A stretch of DNA of 64,000 bases from contig NZ_LZIJ01000171.1 in assembly GCF_001667115.1 (NCBI RefSeq), forward strand, positions 212,882 to 276,881, in the 5' to 3' direction. The notes beneath the pieces were generated by a model. That model was given only the letters and a program-made list of their open reading frames with translations, had not been told where the DNA came from and searched no databases. The stretch comes from Mycobacterium sp. 852002-51163_SCH5372311. GTDB taxonomy: Bacteria; Actinomycetota; Actinomycetes; Mycobacteriales; Mycobacteriaceae. This document shows, one piece after another, positions 41,615 to 49,717 of this stretch (position 1 is the stretch's first letter; every line of letters starts with the position of its first letter). Made by a program: the position numbers and the translations under genes.

Positions 41615-42213
41615 CGGGTCACCCCGTGCACCAGGATCGCGGCAGTCTGTTCCACCCAGGCCTCGTCCAGCTTTTCGTCGGGGCGCAGCAGCATCCGCAG
41701 CATCGTCGTTCCCCCAATCAACTCGATCAACCGGTCCGGATCCACATCTGGATGCGCCTCGCCGCGGTCGACGGCTTCGCGCAGTCGCACCCGCACCGCG
41801 GTGAACAGGTCCGCGAAGCGCGACATCACCCGGGCGTTGAGCTCGGCATCGGCCGTCATGTCGGCCACCAGTCCCGGCAATGCGGCGCGGACCACCGGGG
41901 TGGTGAAGACATCTCGCGTGGCCTCGATCATCATCCGGATGTCCGCGGCGATATCACCGGCCGGAGCCTCCAGCGCCGTGGGCGCGACTGGGAACGCCGC
42001 CTCGTGCACCAACTCGGCCTTGCTCGACCATCGCCGGTACAGCGCCGATTTGGTGGTTCCGGCGCGCTCGGCGACGGCGGCCAGACTGAGGTTCGAATAT
42101 CCGATCTCCACAAGCAGTTCCGCGGTCGCGGCCAAGATAGCCGAGTCGATGCGCGGATCGCGGGGCCGCCCGGCGCCGGGGGCCTTGTCAAGGGAGGACG
42201 GGTCTGCTTTCAT
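41611..42213 (-). CDS. TetR family regulator (Rv3167c-position)
   Basis: A 200-residue regulator from ATG 42213 (MKADPSS). The HTH comprises DSAILAATAELLVEIGYSN, LSLAAVAERAGTTKSALYRRW and the following helix. It is divergent from the APH-like gene with 44 bp between starts; this gap is AT-richer and contains the palindrome gtaattac (42232-42239), a candidate operator core. It is positioned to control both the SDR it is coupled to and the divergent 42258-44518 pair. The longer frame from 42255 would cross the divergent promoter. Confidence 0.86.
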   Translation of the reverse strand: MKADPSSLDKAPGAGRPRDPRIDSAILAATAELLVEIGYSNLSLAAVAERAGTTKSALYRRWSSKAELVHEAAFPVAPTALEAPAGDIAADIRMMIEATRDVFTTPVVRAALPGLVADMTADAELNARVMSRFADLFTAVRVRLREAVDRGEAHPDVDPDRLIELIGGTTMLRMLLRPDEKLDEAWVEQTAAILVHGVTR

Positions 42214-42257
42214 AACGCTACCTACCGTATCGTAATTACCTCGCGAAGGAAGCACCC

Positions 42258-43403
42258 GTGCCCAACGAACCCGCTGTCGAAGATGTGGGCCGCATGCAGC
42301 GCTCCAGCCGGGACACCACCGCCGTCCCGAGCCTGATGTCGCGATGGCTGTCGACGGTACTGCCCGGCGGCGTGACCCCCGAGGTGACCGTGGAAAGCGG
42401 CGTCGACTCCACGGGCATGTCGTCGGAGACCATCATCCTGACCGCCCGCTGGCCGGAGAACGGCCAACCGGTCGAGCAGAAGCTGGTGGCCCGGGTCGCC
42501 CCCACCAAAGAAGACGTGCCGGTGTTCCCGACCTACCGCCTCGACCACCAATTCGACGTCATCCGGAAGGTCGGCGAACTGACCGACGTCCCGGTCCCCC
42601 GGGTGCGCTGGATCGAGACCACCGGCGAGGTGCTGGGCACGCCGTTCTTCCTGATGGACTACGTCGACGGCGTGGTGCCGCCGGACGTCATGCCGTATAC
42701 GTTCGGCGGCAACTGGTTTGCCGACGCGCCTGCCGAGCAGCAGCGCAAGCTACAGGACGGCTCTGTCGAGATACTGGCCACCTTGCATTCAATCCCTCAT
42801 GCAGAGCAGGTATTTGGCTTCTTGACCCAGGGACTGCCCGGTGATACCGCGCTGCGCCGGCACTTCGGCTGGGTGCGGTCGTGGTATGACTTCGCGGTGC
42901 CCGACATCGGCCGATCACCGTTGGTGGAGCGCAGTTTGCAATGGCTACAAGACAATTGGCCCGACGAGGCCGCCGCCCGGGAGCCGGTACTGCTGTGGGG
43001 TGACGCTCGGGTAGGCAACGTCTTGTACCGCGACTTTGCGCCGGTGGCGGTGCTGGACTGGGAAATGGTGACGCTGGGTCCGCGTGAGCTCGACGTTGCG
43101 TGGATGATCTACGCGCACAAGGTGTTCGAGGAACTCGCCGGCTTGGCCGGGCTGCCGGGCCTGCCAGATGTCATGCGTGAAGAAGACGTCCGCGCCACCT
43201 ACCAGCGGCTCACCGGCGTGGAACTCGGTGACCTGCACTGGTTTTACGTGTACTCCGGCGTCATGTGGGCGTGTGTCTTCATGCGGACCAGCGCGCGCCG
43301 CATTCACTTCGGCGAACTGGCCAGGACCGACGACCCAAACTTCGTCGAGTCGCTGTTCTACCACGCCGCCTTGATGAAACGTCTTATCGGAGAGGATCAC
43401 TGA
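42258..43403 (+). CDS. APH-fold phosphotransferase-like protein (Rv3168-like)
   Basis: A 381-residue kinase-fold protein, closely similar to M. tuberculosis Rv3168 as I remember it. It starts with GTG after a good Shine-Dalgarno (gaagga). The catalytic loop is LLWGDARVGNVLY, with Trp in place of the usual His of the HGD motif, and the metal motif is AVLDWEMVTLG. LMDYVDGVVPP is the adenine-side hinge. Rv3168 has an aminoglycoside-phosphotransferase-like structure, but its true substrate is not established. Its stop overlaps the next start, so it works beside the AttH-like protein. Confidence 0.85.
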   Translation: MPNEPAVEDVGRMQRSSRDTTAVPSLMSRWLSTVLPGGVTPEVTVESGVDSTGMSSETIILTARWPENGQPVEQKLVARVAPTKEDVPVFPTYRLDHQFDVIRKVGELTDVPVPRVRWIETTGEVLGTPFFLMDYVDGVVPPDVMPYTFGGNWFADAPAEQQRKLQDGSVEILATLHSIPHAEQVFGFLTQGLPGDTALRRHFGWVRSWYDFAVPDIGRSPLVERSLQWLQDNWPDEAAAREPVLLWGDARVGNVLYRDFAPVAVLDWEMVTLGPRELDVAWMIYAHKVFEELAGLAGLPGLPDVMREEDVRATYQRLTGVELGDLHWFYVYSGVMWACVFMRTSARRIHFGELARTDDPNFVESLFYHAALMKRLIGEDH

Positions 43404-44518
43404 TGCTAGGCCCACTTGACGAGTACCCCGTACATCAGGTCCCCCAGCCGATCGCCTGGCCGGGCTCGTCGGACCGCAACTTCTACGACCGCTCCTACTT
43501 CAACGCCCACGACCGCACCGGGGACATCTTCGTGATCAGCGGCATCGGCTACTACCCCAACCTCGGCGTGAAGGACGCGTTCTTTCTTGTCCGCCGCGGA
43601 GATACCCAGACGGCGGTGCACCTTTCCGACGCCATCGACCAGGACCGGCTGAATCAGAACGTCAACGGCTACCGTGTTCAGGTCATCGAGCCGCTGCACA
43701 AGGTGCGGATCGTTCTCGACGAAACCGAGGGCATTGCGGCCGATCTCACCTGGAACGGCCTGTTCGACGTGGTCCAGGAGCAACCGCACATCCTGCGCTC
43801 GGGGAACCGGGTGACGCTGAACGCGCAGCGATTCGCCCAGCTCGGCAGCTGGAGCGGGCGGCTCGTGGTCGACGGCGAGGAGATCACCGTCGATCCCGCG
43901 ACCTGGATCGGCAGCCGCGACCGGTCCTGGGGCATCCGGCCCATCGGTGAGCCCGAACCGGCGGGCCGGCCCGCCGACCCACCGTTCGAGGGCATGTGGT
44001 GGCTCTATGTGCCGATCGCGTTCGACGACTTCGCCATCGTGCTCATCATCCAGGAGGAGCCCAGCGGTTTCCGCTCCCTCAACGACTGCACCCGAGTGTG
44101 GCGCGACGGGCGCGTCGAGCAGCTGGGCTGGCCGCGGGTCAAGATCCACTACCGCTCCGGCACCCGCATCCCGACTGGGGCCACCATCGACGCAACCTCC
44201 CCCGACGGCACCCCGGTTCACTTCGACGTGGAGTCCAAGCTGCCGGTGCCGATCCATGTCGGCGGCGGCTACGGCGGCGACTCGGACTGGTTACACGGGA
44301 TGTGGAAGGGCGAGAAGTTCGTCGAGCGGCTGACCTACGACATGACCGACCCGGCGATCATCGCCAGGTCCGGCTTCGGCGTCATCGATCACGTCGGCCG
44401 GGCGGTATGCCGCGACGGCGACAACGAACCCGTGGAGGGTTGGGGCCTTTACGAGCACGGCGCGCTGGGCCGCCACGACCCCTCCGGCTTCGCCGACTGG
44501 TTGACGGTCGCTCCATAG
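43403..44518 (+). CDS. AttH/hydroxyneurosporene-synthase-like lipocalin protein (Rv3169-like)
   Basis: A 371-residue protein from ATG 43403. It has the beta-rich pattern of AttH/CrtC-like double lipocalin proteins, for example GIGYYPNLGVKDAFFLVRRG, GRLVVDGEEITVDP and SRDRSWGIRP. No catalytic motif can be named with confidence. It overlaps the stop of the Rv3168-like gene by one base and has the same neighbour in M. tuberculosis, which suggests a joint function on a lipid-like or terpenoid molecule. Convergent with the F420 enzyme gene. Confidence 0.78.
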   Translation: MLGPLDEYPVHQVPQPIAWPGSSDRNFYDRSYFNAHDRTGDIFVISGIGYYPNLGVKDAFFLVRRGDTQTAVHLSDAIDQDRLNQNVNGYRVQVIEPLHKVRIVLDETEGIAADLTWNGLFDVVQEQPHILRSGNRVTLNAQRFAQLGSWSGRLVVDGEEITVDPATWIGSRDRSWGIRPIGEPEPAGRPADPPFEGMWWLYVPIAFDDFAIVLIIQEEPSGFRSLNDCTRVWRDGRVEQLGWPRVKIHYRSGTRIPTGATIDATSPDGTPVHFDVESKLPVPIHVGGGYGGDSDWLHGMWKGEKFVERLTYDMTDPAIIARSGFGVIDHVGRAVCRDGDNEPVEGWGLYEHGALGRHDPSGFADWLTVAP

Positions 44519-44543
44519 CAAGGACACGAAAAGGCTTGGCTTA

Positions 44544-44560
44544 GGCCCGCATTCGGGGCC
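44544..44560. terminator. Weak hairpin between convergent genes
   Basis: GGCCC (44544-44548) pairs with GGGCC (44556-44560) across a 7-base loop, between the stops at 44518 and 44562. Short stem and no T run, so support is weak. Confidence 0.22.
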
Positions 44561-44561
44561 G

Positions 44562-45542
44562 TCACCGGAGTTGGTCGATGATCGCGGCCAGCGTCGCCGT
44601 GCCGATCGGCGTCGGTTGGTACAGGCAGACCGTGTCGGAGACGCCGTCGACGCGGTCCCGGATGTACGCCGCGATTTCGGCGGGTGTGCCGCATGCCGCC
44701 AGGGTCCGCATGATGTCGTCGGAGATCAGACCGCCCATCTCCTGCCAGCGCCCCTGCTTGGACATCGCATTGAGTTCGGGCTGCAGGTCCTCCCAGCCGT
44801 GTGCGGCCAGCACCGGCCGGTACGCCGGCGTGGAGCCGTAGAACGCCAGCAACCGCCGGGTCCCCGCGGCGGCCGATTCCTGTTCCTCTTCGGTCTCGCC
44901 CGCCGACACGATGATCTCGGGAACGACGGTGAAGTCCTCCGGCCACCGGCCGCGTGCCTGCAACCCGGCACGCACCGCCGGCATCGTGGACTCGCGCAGG
45001 AACCGCTTGGACCCGAACGGCATCACCAGGAGACCATCGGCATGCTCGGCGGTGGCGCGGGTCAACTTCGGCCCCAGTGCACCCACGTAGATCGGCGGCG
45101 GACCGTAGGGGTTCGGCCCGGGGCTGAAGGTGGGCGTCATCAGCGTGTGCCGATAATAGTCGCCGTGAAAGTCCAAGCGGCCCCCGGAGTTCCATGCTTC
45201 GAAGATCGCCCGTAACGCTCCGATAAGTTCGGTCATGCGGGCGACCGGGTTGTCGAATTGAGCCCCGAACCGCTTCTCGATCTGCGGCCGGATCTGGGTA
45301 CCGAGGCCGAGAAAGAACCGTCCGCCGCTCAGCAGCTGGTGATCGTTGGCCTGATGGGCCAAATGTATCGGGTTACGCGGAAAGGCGATCGCCACATTCG
45401 TCAGGAGGTCCAGGCCGCCCACCGTGGCCGCCAGCGTCAGCGGCGCGAACACGTCGTGCGGCCCCTCGAAGGTGGCAACACCGCTGGCACCGGCGTCGCG
45501 CAGTTCCCGCGCGCGCTCGGCGGCATCGGTGAGCCCGTACAA
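44562..45542 (-). CDS. LLM-class F420-dependent oxidoreductase; start codon apparently lost
   Basis: A 326-residue bacterial-luciferase-like barrel from TTG 45542. Family parts are VATFEGPHDVFAPLTLAA, NVAIAFPRNPIHLAHQAND, GRFFLGLGTQIRPQIEKRFG and GPPPIYVGALGPKLTRATAE. Such enzymes use reduced F420 or FMN. The frame stays open upstream for six further codons (VKVFTA) back to GTT at 45560, which lies exactly 6 bases after a TAGCCT -10 element, where a leaderless GTG or ATG start would be expected. The TTG may act as a poor substitute. The gene lies between the Rv3169- and Rv3170-like genes. Confidence 0.83.
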   Translation of the reverse strand: MYGLTDAAERARELRDAGASGVATFEGPHDVFAPLTLAATVGGLDLLTNVAIAFPRNPIHLAHQANDHQLLSGGRFFLGLGTQIRPQIEKRFGAQFDNPVARMTELIGALRAIFEAWNSGGRLDFHGDYYRHTLMTPTFSPGPNPYGPPPIYVGALGPKLTRATAEHADGLLVMPFGSKRFLRESTMPAVRAGLQARGRWPEDFTVVPEIIVSAGETEEEQESAAAGTRRLLAFYGSTPAYRPVLAAHGWEDLQPELNAMSKQGRWQEMGGLISDDIMRTLAACGTPAEIAAYIRDRVDGVSDTVCLYQPTPIGTATLAAIIDQLR

Positions 45543-45659
45543 AGCGGTGAAGACTTTAACGCGCCCAGGCTACTCAATGGGCCGCTAATCGCGGCCCGAT
45601 GCCCTTCCCAACCTGATTAAAGGCCACACCAACCGATGAAATGCGGTTCACTATAGGGC

Positions 45660-47006
45660 GTGACAAACCCGCCGTGGATTGTCGACGTTGCGGTGGTGGG
45701 CGCCGGCTTCGCCGGACTAGCCGCGGCCCGCGACCTCAAACAGCAAGGCTACGACGTGCTGGTGTTCGAAGGTCGCGACCGAGTGGGCGGACGCTCCTTC
45801 ACCGGCAGCGTCGCCGGCTTGCCCGTCGATATGGGTGCCGCCTTCGTTGGCCCGACCCAGGACGCCGTCCTGGCCCTGGCGGCCGACCTGCAGGTCGGCA
45901 CCACACCGACCTACCACAACGGCAAGAACCTTATCCATTGGCGTGGCTGGGCACGCCCGTATCGCGGGACCATCCCGAATCTTTCGCTGACCGGACTGCT
46001 CGACATCGCCCGCTTGCGTTGGCAATTCGATCGAATCTCCCGGACAGTGCCCCGCGCCGCGCCGTGGGATGCGCGCCGCGCCCGCGAGCTGGACGAGCTC
46101 TCGCTGGCCGGGTGGTTGCGCTCGGTGCGGGCCACCGCGTCGTCGCGCACGCTGATGGCCATCATGGCTCGGGTGACTTGGGGGTGCGAGCCCGACGAAG
46201 TTTCCATGCTGCATGCCGCCCGCTACACGCACGCCGCCGGCGGCCTGGACCGGTTACTCGACGTCGAAAACGGTGCCCAGCAGGACCGGTTCCCGGGCGG
46301 CACGCAGCAGATCGCGGAGGCAGCGGCGGCCGAACTCGGCGCAGCCGTGGTGCTCAACGCACCGGTCCGGCGCATCGACCGGCACGGCGCCGGCGTGACG
46401 ATTACCTCCGACCGGGGTCAGGCCGAAGCCGGATTCGTCATCGTCGCCGTCCCGCCTGCCCACCGCATGTCCATCGAGTTCACTCCGCCGTTGCCCAGCG
46501 AGTACGAGCAGCTCGCCACGCACTGGCCACAGGGCCGGCTCAGCAAGGCCTACGCCGCCTACCCGACCCCGTTCTGGCGGGCCAACGGCTTCTCCGGCAT
46601 GGCACTGTCCGACGAAGGCCCGGTGTTCATCACCTTCGACGTCAGCCCGCACGCCGACGGGCCGGGGATCCTGATGGGCTTCGCCGACGCCCGCGCCTTC
46701 GACTCGCTTCCCGACGAGGAGCGCCGCCGCAACTCCCTGCGCTGCTTCGCGTCGTTGTTCGGCGACGACGCGCTCAAGCCCCTCGACTATGTCGATTATC
46801 GTTGGGGCGCCGAGGAATTCGCGCCAGGAGGCCCCACCGCCGCGGTGCCGCCGGGATCGTGGACCCGATACGGTCAGTGGTTACGTGAACCGGTCGGACC
46901 GATTCACTGGGCCGGCACCGAGACCGCCGAGGAATGGACCGGGTACCTCGACGGCGCCGTCAGGTCCGGCCAGCGTGCGGCCGCCGAGGTGTCTGAACTG
47001 CTGTGA
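45660..47006 (+). CDS. aofH: Flavin-containing amine oxidase (AofH, Rv3170-like)
   Basis: A 448-residue FAD-dependent amine oxidase. The dinucleotide motif is VAVVGAGFAGLAAARDL at the N-terminus, with the E-R pair in VFEGRDRVGGRSFTG. The conserved C-terminal FAD loop is HWAGTETAEEWTGYLDGAVRSG, split at the usual position, and the substrate region contains RFPGGTQQIAEA. Members oxidise primary or polyamines to aldehydes, releasing NH3 and H2O2. GTG start. It is convergent with the hydrolase gene 6 bp away, as in M. tuberculosis Rv3170/Rv3171c. Confidence 0.9.
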   Translation: MTNPPWIVDVAVVGAGFAGLAAARDLKQQGYDVLVFEGRDRVGGRSFTGSVAGLPVDMGAAFVGPTQDAVLALAADLQVGTTPTYHNGKNLIHWRGWARPYRGTIPNLSLTGLLDIARLRWQFDRISRTVPRAAPWDARRARELDELSLAGWLRSVRATASSRTLMAIMARVTWGCEPDEVSMLHAARYTHAAGGLDRLLDVENGAQQDRFPGGTQQIAEAAAAELGAAVVLNAPVRRIDRHGAGVTITSDRGQAEAGFVIVAVPPAHRMSIEFTPPLPSEYEQLATHWPQGRLSKAYAAYPTPFWRANGFSGMALSDEGPVFITFDVSPHADGPGILMGFADARAFDSLPDEERRRNSLRCFASLFGDDALKPLDYVDYRWGAEEFAPGGPTAAVPPGSWTRYGQWLREPVGPIHWAGTETAEEWTGYLDGAVRSGQRAAAEVSELL

Positions 47007-47012
47007 GGGCGG

Positions 47013-47996
47013 CTACGAGCTGATCCGCCGAATGCGCGGGTGCCCGCTCACCGATGCGGCCAGTGTCCTCAGCTGGCGGTTCACCTCGTCGTGCCGTTCC
47101 AGCATCGAGCAGTGGCCGCCGGGCAGTTCGACCAGGCCGACGACGTTGGGCGCGGTGCGCGCGATCCGGCGGGACTGGCTGATCGGGGTCAGCCGGTCGC
47201 GTTCGCTGCCGATGACCAACGTCGGCACCGTCAGTCCGTCAAGGCTGAGATACCGCGCGCCCAGGGACTCGACGAGCATCCTGGCGCAGCCGCCACGACC
47301 CGCGGGCGGCGTCTGCGCGAAAAGCTCGTAGATCACCCTCGCCGCACTGGGATCCGCGTCGGCCGCGACCGCCAGCATGGCCACCACATAGCGGCTGGGC
47401 AGCTGGGCCACGCCCGGCAGCGGGAACCCGCCGAAGACGCTGACCAGACCTCGTCCGGCCAGTACCCTCGCCGGCGACAGCTCTCGCGGAACCGACAGGA
47501 ATCGCACCTTGCGCAACAGATCACCGGTGGTTGTGTTGATCAGCGCGACGGCGTCGGCGCGGCCGCGAACCTTGTCGCGGTAGGTCTGCGACCAGGCGGC
47601 GATCGTGATACCGCCCATCGAATGGCCGGCCAGCACCGCCCGCTCGCCCGGAGCCAACGTAGCCTCCAGCACCGAATCGAGATCGGACGCAAGGAGTTCG
47701 AGGCTGTAGCCGCCCCGCTTCGGGATACCACTTCGCCCGTGGCCGCGATGGTCGAACGCGATCACCCGGTAGTCGGCGGAAAGGTCAGCGATCTGGTACG
47801 CCCAAGCGCGGATGGCACAGGTGATGCCGTGCGTCAGCACAATCGGGTAGCCATCGGGCGGCCCGTACACCTCCGTGTGCAGCGGGGTGCCGTCCGTTGC
47901 GCGCACGGTCAGCGTGTGATCAGGGATCAGGGGGCCGGGCACACGGACTTTGGTTGGGGTTGTTATACCACCCCGGGTTGACTGCCGAGCATCCAT
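47013..47996 (-). CDS. hpx: Alpha/beta hydrolase, non-haem haloperoxidase-like (Hpx, Rv3171c)
   Basis: A 327-residue alpha/beta hydrolase. The oxyanion motif is LTHGITC, the nucleophile elbow GHSMGG (Ser near 131), the acid lies in GSERDRLTP and the His in LPGGHCSMLE. I chose the ATG at 47996 because AGGGGGGAG stands 5-8 bases upstream; a GTG at 48017 is the alternative. The haloperoxidase name is historical: the physiological role is more likely ester or lipid hydrolysis. Confidence 0.87.
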   Translation of the reverse strand: MDARQSTRGGITTPTKVRVPGPLIPDHTLTVRATDGTPLHTEVYGPPDGYPIVLTHGITCAIRAWAYQIADLSADYRVIAFDHRGHGRSGIPKRGGYSLELLASDLDSVLEATLAPGERAVLAGHSMGGITIAAWSQTYRDKVRGRADAVALINTTTGDLLRKVRFLSVPRELSPARVLAGRGLVSVFGGFPLPGVAQLPSRYVVAMLAVAADADPSAARVIYELFAQTPPAGRGGCARMLVESLGARYLSLDGLTVPTLVIGSERDRLTPISQSRRIARTAPNVVGLVELPGGHCSMLERHDEVNRQLRTLAASVSGHPRIRRISS

Positions 47997-48152
47997 CGTC
48001 GCTCCCCCCTTGAACACGGCCCCGTTGCCCGTTCTCCGGATGTTCGCGAGTTTAACCCCAAATCAACGACAAACTCCGAGAATCACCAGAGAGAACGGTG
48101 CGGATTCCGGGACGGCCGTGCAACATGACACTCGTGTCCCCGATTTCTGCCG

Positions 48153-48587
48153 TTAACGCTCCAAAGCCTTGGCGCAGGCATCGAGGATCGCCAGGAAGCT
48201 GGATCGGAGCACCGGGCGGCTGACCGCTTCCAGCAGCTTGCCCCCCGCCCACGCCGGGTGGGTGTAGTTGGTCAGCCAGTCGACGCGGGTGCTGTCGCCG
48301 GATGCGGTGAACGTCAGGGTGCCGCCCTCGTGATTGAACGGAGGAAACGAGCGCACGATGAGGTATGTGTAGCTGCGCGGCCGGTCGTAGGCCGTGATGT
48401 CTTCCCGGAACCAGGTACCCGCACCGGTCACTTCCCGCACCGAGCCCGCGCCGGGCCCCGACGAGCCTTTGGCATAACCGGCCTTGAAAACCAATGGGGC
48501 GGCAGCCAGATTGGCCGGGTCGGCCAGCCAGTCGAAGACCTGTTCTACGGGTGCCGCAATCGTGCGCTCCAAGTGAATTTCGACCAT
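48153..48587 (-). CDS. SRPBCC (START-like) family protein
   Basis: A 144-residue helix-grip protein. The opening VEIHLERTIAAPVEQVFDWLADPANL is the classic SRPBCC/polyketide cyclase start, followed by a beta-sheet region (FTASGDSTRVDWLTNYTH) and the long C-terminal helix. It likely binds a hydrophobic ligand in its cavity. Two adjacent ATG codons (48590 and 48587) follow AGGAG; the second has better spacing. It stands alone between hpx and the MerR gene, and its ligand is unknown. Confidence 0.8.
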   Translation of the reverse strand: MVEIHLERTIAAPVEQVFDWLADPANLAAAPLVFKAGYAKGSSGPGAGSVREVTGAGTWFREDITAYDRPRSYTYLIVRSFPPFNHEGGTLTFTASGDSTRVDWLTNYTHPAWAGGKLLEAVSRPVLRSSFLAILDACAKALER

Positions 48588-48704
48588 CATTCTCCTGCCC
48601 CGTCGGCGTTTACCACGCACATGCTAGACGCACACCAAACTCAGCCGCCCCGGCTGCGCTGTGTCCCTTGGCCATCGGCGGATCACCGGCCCCGTCCCCG
48701 AACG

Positions 48705-49049
48705 CTACCGTTCCGGACGCGGCTGCGACCTGGCCGCCTTTGCCGCCGCGCGCAGACTGCGGTTGGTGGATCGCAAGTCCGCGTTGTCGTCTTCGAGGTC
48801 GAGGATGCGGGCGATGCCGGCCAGGTTGATTCCGGCATCGACCAGTTCACTGATGCGTTGCAGCCGGGCCAAGTCGTCGGCACTGTAGCGGCGGGTTCCC
48901 CCGTCGCTTCGAGCCGGCGTGAGCAGTCCGTAACGTTCGTACAGGCGCAGCGATTGCACCGGGATGCCGGACAGCTCGGCGGCTACCGAGATGCCGTACA
49001 CCCCGCGGTCGGAGGCCGGCCCAGCGCTGGCGTCCACACGATCGGTCAT
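48705..49049 (-). CDS. MerR-family regulator, HspR-like
   Basis: A 114-residue MerR-type regulator resembling HspR. The DNA-binding half has YGISVAAELSGIPVQSLRLYERYGLLTPARS and GGTRRYSADDLARLQRI; the helix INLAGIARILDLEDD is the HspR-type dimer region. The C-terminal tail is short and basic, without a metal- or drug-binding domain. It is divergent from hsp18 with 142 bp between starts, where a tight inverted repeat lies, so it is the likely regulator of hsp18 and of itself. It is a paralogue type distinct from HspR of the dnaK operon. Confidence 0.85.
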   Translation of the reverse strand: MTDRVDASAGPASDRGVYGISVAAELSGIPVQSLRLYERYGLLTPARSDGGTRRYSADDLARLQRISELVDAGINLAGIARILDLEDDNADLRSTNRSLRAAAKAARSQPRPER

Positions 49050-49092
49050 CGGGTTTCTCCTGAATCACTCGCAGAAAACCTGTTTATCATAC

Positions 49093-49121
49093 TTGCGCTC
49101 TAATGTCGATAATGGTATAAG
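49093..49121 (+). promoter_or_regulatory. Candidate hsp18 promoter (TTGCGC-N17-TATAAG)
   Basis: TTGCGC (49093-49098) and TATAAG (49116-49121) are 17 bp apart, upstream of hsp18 and its inverted repeat. The -35 resembles mycobacterial SigA sites; the last base of the -10 deviates from TANNNT. TAATG motifs lie between and after the hexamers. Confidence 0.4.
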
Positions 49122-49128
49122 AAATCTA

Positions 49129-49152
49129 TGTCATTAGACAGAGGTAATGACA
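49129..49152. promoter_or_regulatory. Inverted repeat operator candidate upstream of hsp18
   Basis: TGTCATTA (49129-49136) and TAATGACA (49145-49152) are perfect inverted repeats with an 8-base spacer, just downstream of the predicted -10. Further TAATG half-sites are at 49101 and 49110. The HspR consensus CTTGAGT-N7-ACTCAAG is not present, so the divergent HspR-like protein probably reads this different sequence. Confidence 0.55.
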
Positions 49153-49191
49153 CCACCACAAGACAGCAGATTGGAGTGAAAGGTGACCGCC

Positions 49192-49638
49192 ATGTTGATG
49201 CGTACTGACCCATTCCGTGAGCTGGACCGTTTCGCCCAACAGGTGCTGGGCACGGCCGCCCGCCCGGCAGGCATGCTGATGGACGCCTGGCGTGAAGGAG
49301 AGAAGTTCGTTGTCGAGTTCGACCTGCCAGGCATCAATGTCGACTCGCTGGACATCGACATCGAGCGCAACGTGGTGACCGTGCGCGCCGAGCGCCCCGG
49401 CCTCGACCCCAACCGGGAAATGCTGGCCACCGAACGGCCGCGCGGCGTGTTCAGCCGCCAGTTGGTGCTCGGTGAGAACCTCGACACCGAGAAGATCCAG
49501 GCCGCCTACAACGAAGGTGTCCTGCGGCTGACCATTCCGGTAGCCGAGAAGGCCAAGCCGCGCAAGATTTCTGTCGACCGCGGCAACGGGCACCAGGCGA
49601 TCGGCGACGCCCAGAAGCGGGAGGTCATAGACGCCTGA
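49192..49638 (+). CDS. hsp18: Small heat shock protein Hsp18 (18-kDa antigen)
   Basis: A 148-residue alpha-crystallin-type chaperone that holds unfolding proteins. It begins MLMRTDPFRELDRFAQQVLG like the M. leprae 18-kDa antigen; the crystallin domain covers about 28-125 (WREGEKFVVEFDLPG, VTVRAERPG, then GVFSRQLVLGENLD and GVLRLTIPVAEKAKPRKI). ATG 49192 is preferred over GTG 49183 because the AAAGG at 49179-49183 is correctly spaced. Divergent from an HspR-like regulator gene. In related species the gene is induced in macrophages and under stress. Confidence 0.94.
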   Translation: MLMRTDPFRELDRFAQQVLGTAARPAGMLMDAWREGEKFVVEFDLPGINVDSLDIDIERNVVTVRAERPGLDPNREMLATERPRGVFSRQLVLGENLDTEKIQAAYNEGVLRLTIPVAEKAKPRKISVDRGNGHQAIGDAQKREVIDA

Positions 49639-49717
49639 TCGCGCGGATGGCAACGCGGCGGCCGCGATCGTAAGGACGGTCGTGGCCGCCGCCGCATTCC
49701 GAAAGGAACGATCCGCG

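Noticed and set aside
49050..49191. HspR HAIR site
   Set aside because: CTTGAGT-N7-ACTCAAG or close variants were not found in the hsp18 control region.
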